Below, piece by piece: positions 61,969 through 64,000 of a stretch of 64,000 bases of DNA. The notes under the pieces are model-generated. The model was given only the letters and a program-made list of their open reading frames with translations, searched no databases and had not been told where the DNA came from. Every line of letters begins with the position of its first letter. Within the stretch, counting starts at the first letter, position 1. This DNA comes from Pseudonocardia humida. GTDB taxonomy: Bacteria; Actinomycetota; Actinomycetes; Mycobacteriales; Pseudonocardiaceae. Both the position numbers and the translations under genes were made by a program. The DNA is taken from positions 1-64,000 of the forward strand of contig NZ_JAGSOV010000003.1 in assembly GCF_023898865.1 (NCBI RefSeq), read 5' to 3'.

Positions 61969-63396
61969 TCACGACCGCGAGCCCACGGCACCTTCCAACC
62001 GGTCGACCACGTCGGCCAGCGAGTCGGCGTCGCCGACGTTGCCGGCGAACACCACGTAGGGCAGCCCCGCGGCCGGCCCGGAGACGGGCTCCCACAGCGA
62101 CACGATCCCGGGCAGCAGCGAGCCCCGGACCACCGCCCGGTCGATGCCCAGCGCGTGGGTGGCCACGTCCGACGAGGTGATCCCGCCCTTCGCGACCACG
62201 TAGCCGGGCCGCCGACCGGCCACGACCCGGCCGACTGTGCGGCTGAGCGCGGCGCTGACCCGCCGCGCGACGTCCAGGCTGGTCGCCTCGTCCGCGCCGG
62301 TGACCAGGGTGCGGGAGGTGCTCAGCACGACCGGGCCGGAGGCCAGCGCGGCCGTGGCCGCGGCGACCGCCGCGTCGAGGTGCTCACCGGCGCGGGCGTC
62401 GTCGAGCAGGGTCGGGACGTCCAGCTCGACGGCGGCGAACCGGCGCCGTTCGCCCAGCCGGGCGAGCTGGGTGCTGGTCAGCGCCACGTGCGAGCCGACC
62501 ACGACCAGGCCGTGCGCGTCGGACCCGACGAGGTCGGCGAGGGTCGCGTCGTCGATGGGTGGCTGGGCGTCCTGCCCGACCCGGGCCCGCACGAAGGACG
62601 GGCCGATCCGGTAGACCAGCCGGGCGCCGCCCCGCTCCGCGGCCAGCACGGCCAGCGCGACCGCGCGCAGGTCGTCGTCGACGGCGGAGTCCACCGCGAC
62701 GACCCCGCCGCCGCGCACGGCGGCCAGCCGCGCGGCCAGGTCGTCGGTGGTGCCGGGGCGGATCGCGTCGACCGTCAGCTCCACGACCCCCTCGGCGGGG
62801 ATGCGTCCACCGCTCTTCTCGGCCACCCAGTCGGCCAGCCGCGACGACCGGTAGCCGAAGGTCGCGTCCCGGGCGAACTCGCTGTCGGCCACCGGGACCA
62901 GGCCCTCGGGCGTGCGCACGTGGTGCACCCCGCGGATCGTGAGCCGCCCCGCGTCGGTGAACGCCGGTGCGAGCAGCACCGCGTCGACGCCGCCGCCGTG
63001 CTCGGCGAGGACCTCGCCGACGACGTCGGTCTCCAGCGGGAAGTGCCCGCGCAGCGTGGAGTCGCTGCGGCTGGCGAACACCAGCGCGACCCCCTCGGCC
63101 GCCGACGCGGCCAGGCACGCCTCGACGACCTCCCGGTCGCGCGCCGCGGCGCGGTCGGGGGCCAGGCTGCGGGTGTTGGTCAGCACGAAGAAGCCCGCGC
63201 CCGGCCGCCCCAGCGCCCAGCGGACGTCCTCGACGCCCCAGCGGGTGAGCACGGGCAGGTCGCGGATCGTCTGGGTGCCGGTCGGGTCGTCGTCGAGGAA
63301 GACCACCCGCGGCGCCCCGTCCAGCGCCCGGGCGACCTCGGCCGCGGCCACCGGCCGGACCGGGGGCAGCGGCGGCGAGCCCTGCGCGGCGCTCAT
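61969..63396 (-). CDS. Four-carbon acid sugar kinase family protein (OtnK/DUF1537)
   Basis: A 475-residue kinase of the DUF1537 family, whose characterised members phosphorylate four-carbon acids such as threonate, erythronate and 3-oxo-tetronate. Signatures are VVFLDDDPTGTQTIRDLPVL, FASRSDSTLRGHFPLETD, the C-terminal nucleotide-binding block YVVAKGGITSSDVATHALGI and LPYVVFAGNVGDADSL. The ATG at 63396 is 7 bp after the allantoinase stop. Its presence between allantoinase and allantoicase suggests it handles a product of glyoxylate assimilation, such as a tartronate- or glycerate-like acid, but this is inference. Confidence 0.9.
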   Translation of the reverse strand: MSAAQGSPPLPPVRPVAAAEVARALDGAPRVVFLDDDPTGTQTIRDLPVLTRWGVEDVRWALGRPGAGFFVLTNTRSLAPDRAAARDREVVEACLAASAAEGVALVFASRSDSTLRGHFPLETDVVGEVLAEHGGGVDAVLLAPAFTDAGRLTIRGVHHVRTPEGLVPVADSEFARDATFGYRSSRLADWVAEKSGGRIPAEGVVELTVDAIRPGTTDDLAARLAAVRGGGVVAVDSAVDDDLRAVALAVLAAERGGARLVYRIGPSFVRARVGQDAQPPIDDATLADLVGSDAHGLVVVGSHVALTSTQLARLGERRRFAAVELDVPTLLDDARAGEHLDAAVAAATAALASGPVVLSTSRTLVTGADEATSLDVARRVSAALSRTVGRVVAGRRPGYVVAKGGITSSDVATHALGIDRAVVRGSLLPGIVSLWEPVSGPAAGLPYVVFAGNVGDADSLADVVDRLEGAVGSRS

Positions 63397-63403
63397 CGGG
63401 CGC

Positions 63404-64000
63404 TCACCCGCCGCGGCGCAGCAGCTCGCCGCGCGGCGGTCCGTCGGTCGGCGCGCCGCGCAGGTACGTCGCGCGGACGACGCCGTGCAGCCTGCGCCCC
63501 GCGTACGGCGTCACCGGGTTGCGGTGGTGCAGCCGGCCCACCTCGAACTCCTCGTCGGGGGCGAACACCACCAGGTCGGCGTCGTGGCCCGCGACGATGC
63601 CGCCCTTGCGGGCCAGCCCGACCAGCTCGGCGGGCCGCTGCGACATCCACCGGACCACGTCGGCCGGGCCGTGGCCGCGGGCGCGGGCCTGGGTCCACAC
63701 CAGCGGCAGGCCCAGTTGCAGCGACGCGATCCCGCCCCAGGCCAGCCCGAAGTCGCCGACGTCGAGGCGCTTGAGCTCGGGGGTGCACGGCGAGTGGTCG
63801 CTGACGACGAGGTCGATGGTGCCCTCGGCGAGGGCCTGCCAGAGCCGGTCGCGGTTGTCGGCGTCGCGGATGGGCGGGCAGCACTTGAACCGGGTGTCGC
63901 CGTCGGGCACCTCCTCGGCGGCCAGCGTGAGGTAGTGCGGGCAGGTCTCGGCGGTCACGCGGACGCCGTCGGCGCGGGCCTTGGCCAACCGATCCAGCGC
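63404..64000 (-). CDS. allB: Allantoinase, 3' part (cut by window edge)
   Basis: The C-terminal roughly 198 residues of a cyclic amidohydrolase; the frame runs through the window end, so the start is outside. [55 protein letters not shown] (metal Asp and neighbouring His) and [33 protein letters not shown] match allantoinase. It opens the ring of allantoin to allantoate, the substrate of the allantoicase encoded downstream. An internal ATG at 63988 is not the true start. Confidence 0.93.
   Translation of the reverse strand, partial: ALDRLAKARADGVRVTAETCPHYLTLAAEEVPDGDTRFKCCPPIRDADNRDRLWQALAEGTIDLVVSDHSPCTPELKRLDVGDFGLAWGGIASLQLGLPLVWTQARARGHGPADVVRWMSQRPAELVGLARKGGIVAGHDADLVVFAPDEEFEVGRLHHRNPVTPYAGRRLHGVVRATYLRGAPTDGPPRGELLRRGG

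Overview
The window is 64 kb of very GC-rich DNA, densely coded with third positions almost always G or C, and with short intergenic gaps. The gene content points to a mycolic-acid-related or Pseudonocardiaceae-type actinomycete: a DUF397 plus Scr1-type helix-turn-helix/DUF5753 pair, an RsdA-type anti-sigma-D factor, a DUF5709 protein, an Eis-family acetyltransferase, a mycobacterial-type PlsB next to a HAD-PlsC protein with a WS/DGAT domain, and a GH63-like glucosylglycerate hydrolase. Pseudonocardia or a close relative is my best guess; this is inference from family content, not from a database match. No rRNA, tRNA, insertion sequence, prophage or CRISPR array was recognised.

Layout. 0-9.2 kb: two helical proteins, an orphan sensor kinase divergent from a VanY-like D,D-carboxypeptidase, a GNAT, the HrpB helicase, an AT-hook-like protein and a CpdA-type phosphodiesterase. 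9.2-15.7 kb: a glycerolipid locus (a HAD-PlsC-WS/DGAT triple fusion overlapping PlsB) and a divergent GT4 glycosyltransferase, ending in a nested palindrome. 15.8-25.5 kb: a divergent EF-Tu paralogue, a coupled VOC/ECF-sigma pair, a TetR regulator with two matching palindromic operators facing a membrane protein, an Eis acetyltransferase, a coupled LLM oxidoreductase/GH13 pair and a VTT membrane protein. 25.6-34.9 kb: a substrate-binding/vWA protein, a complete YtfQ-YtfR-YtfT-YjfF-type sugar ABC operon with a lac-like operator, and a divergent MocR/EamA pair.

35.0-37.1 kb: a glucosylglycerate hydrolase gene followed by about 520 bp of tandem, degenerate, palindromic units, then a small Cys-containing protein. 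37.4-40.9 kb: DUF397, the Scr1-like regulator, an RluA-type pseudouridine synthase and a LacI regulator. 41.0-45.8 kb: a LacI-controlled oligosaccharide ABC importer (two GAGAGCGCTCTC operators) with a GH1 beta-glucosidase. 45.9-48.0 kb: a very long RsdA homologue. 48.0-55.3 kb: an RbsABC-like importer operon with a Gfo/Idh dehydrogenase and a TIM-barrel sugar isomerase, divergent from a ROK repressor. 55.3-60.6 kb: a sigma-region-4-only protein coupled to a cupin-like protein, a DUF5709 protein, and a sodium:solute symporter with a small membrane partner and a LytS/LytTR two-component system. 60.8-64.0 kb: allantoicase, a four-carbon-acid sugar kinase and the 3' part of allantoinase.

The dominant theme is uptake and breakdown of sugars and small carbon or nitrogen compounds under local repressors: three sugar ABC importers, GH1, GH13 and GH63-like hydrolases, an organic-acid symporter and ureide catabolism. 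Storage-lipid synthesis is the second theme. The least explained element is the palindromic array at about 36.36-36.88 kb.
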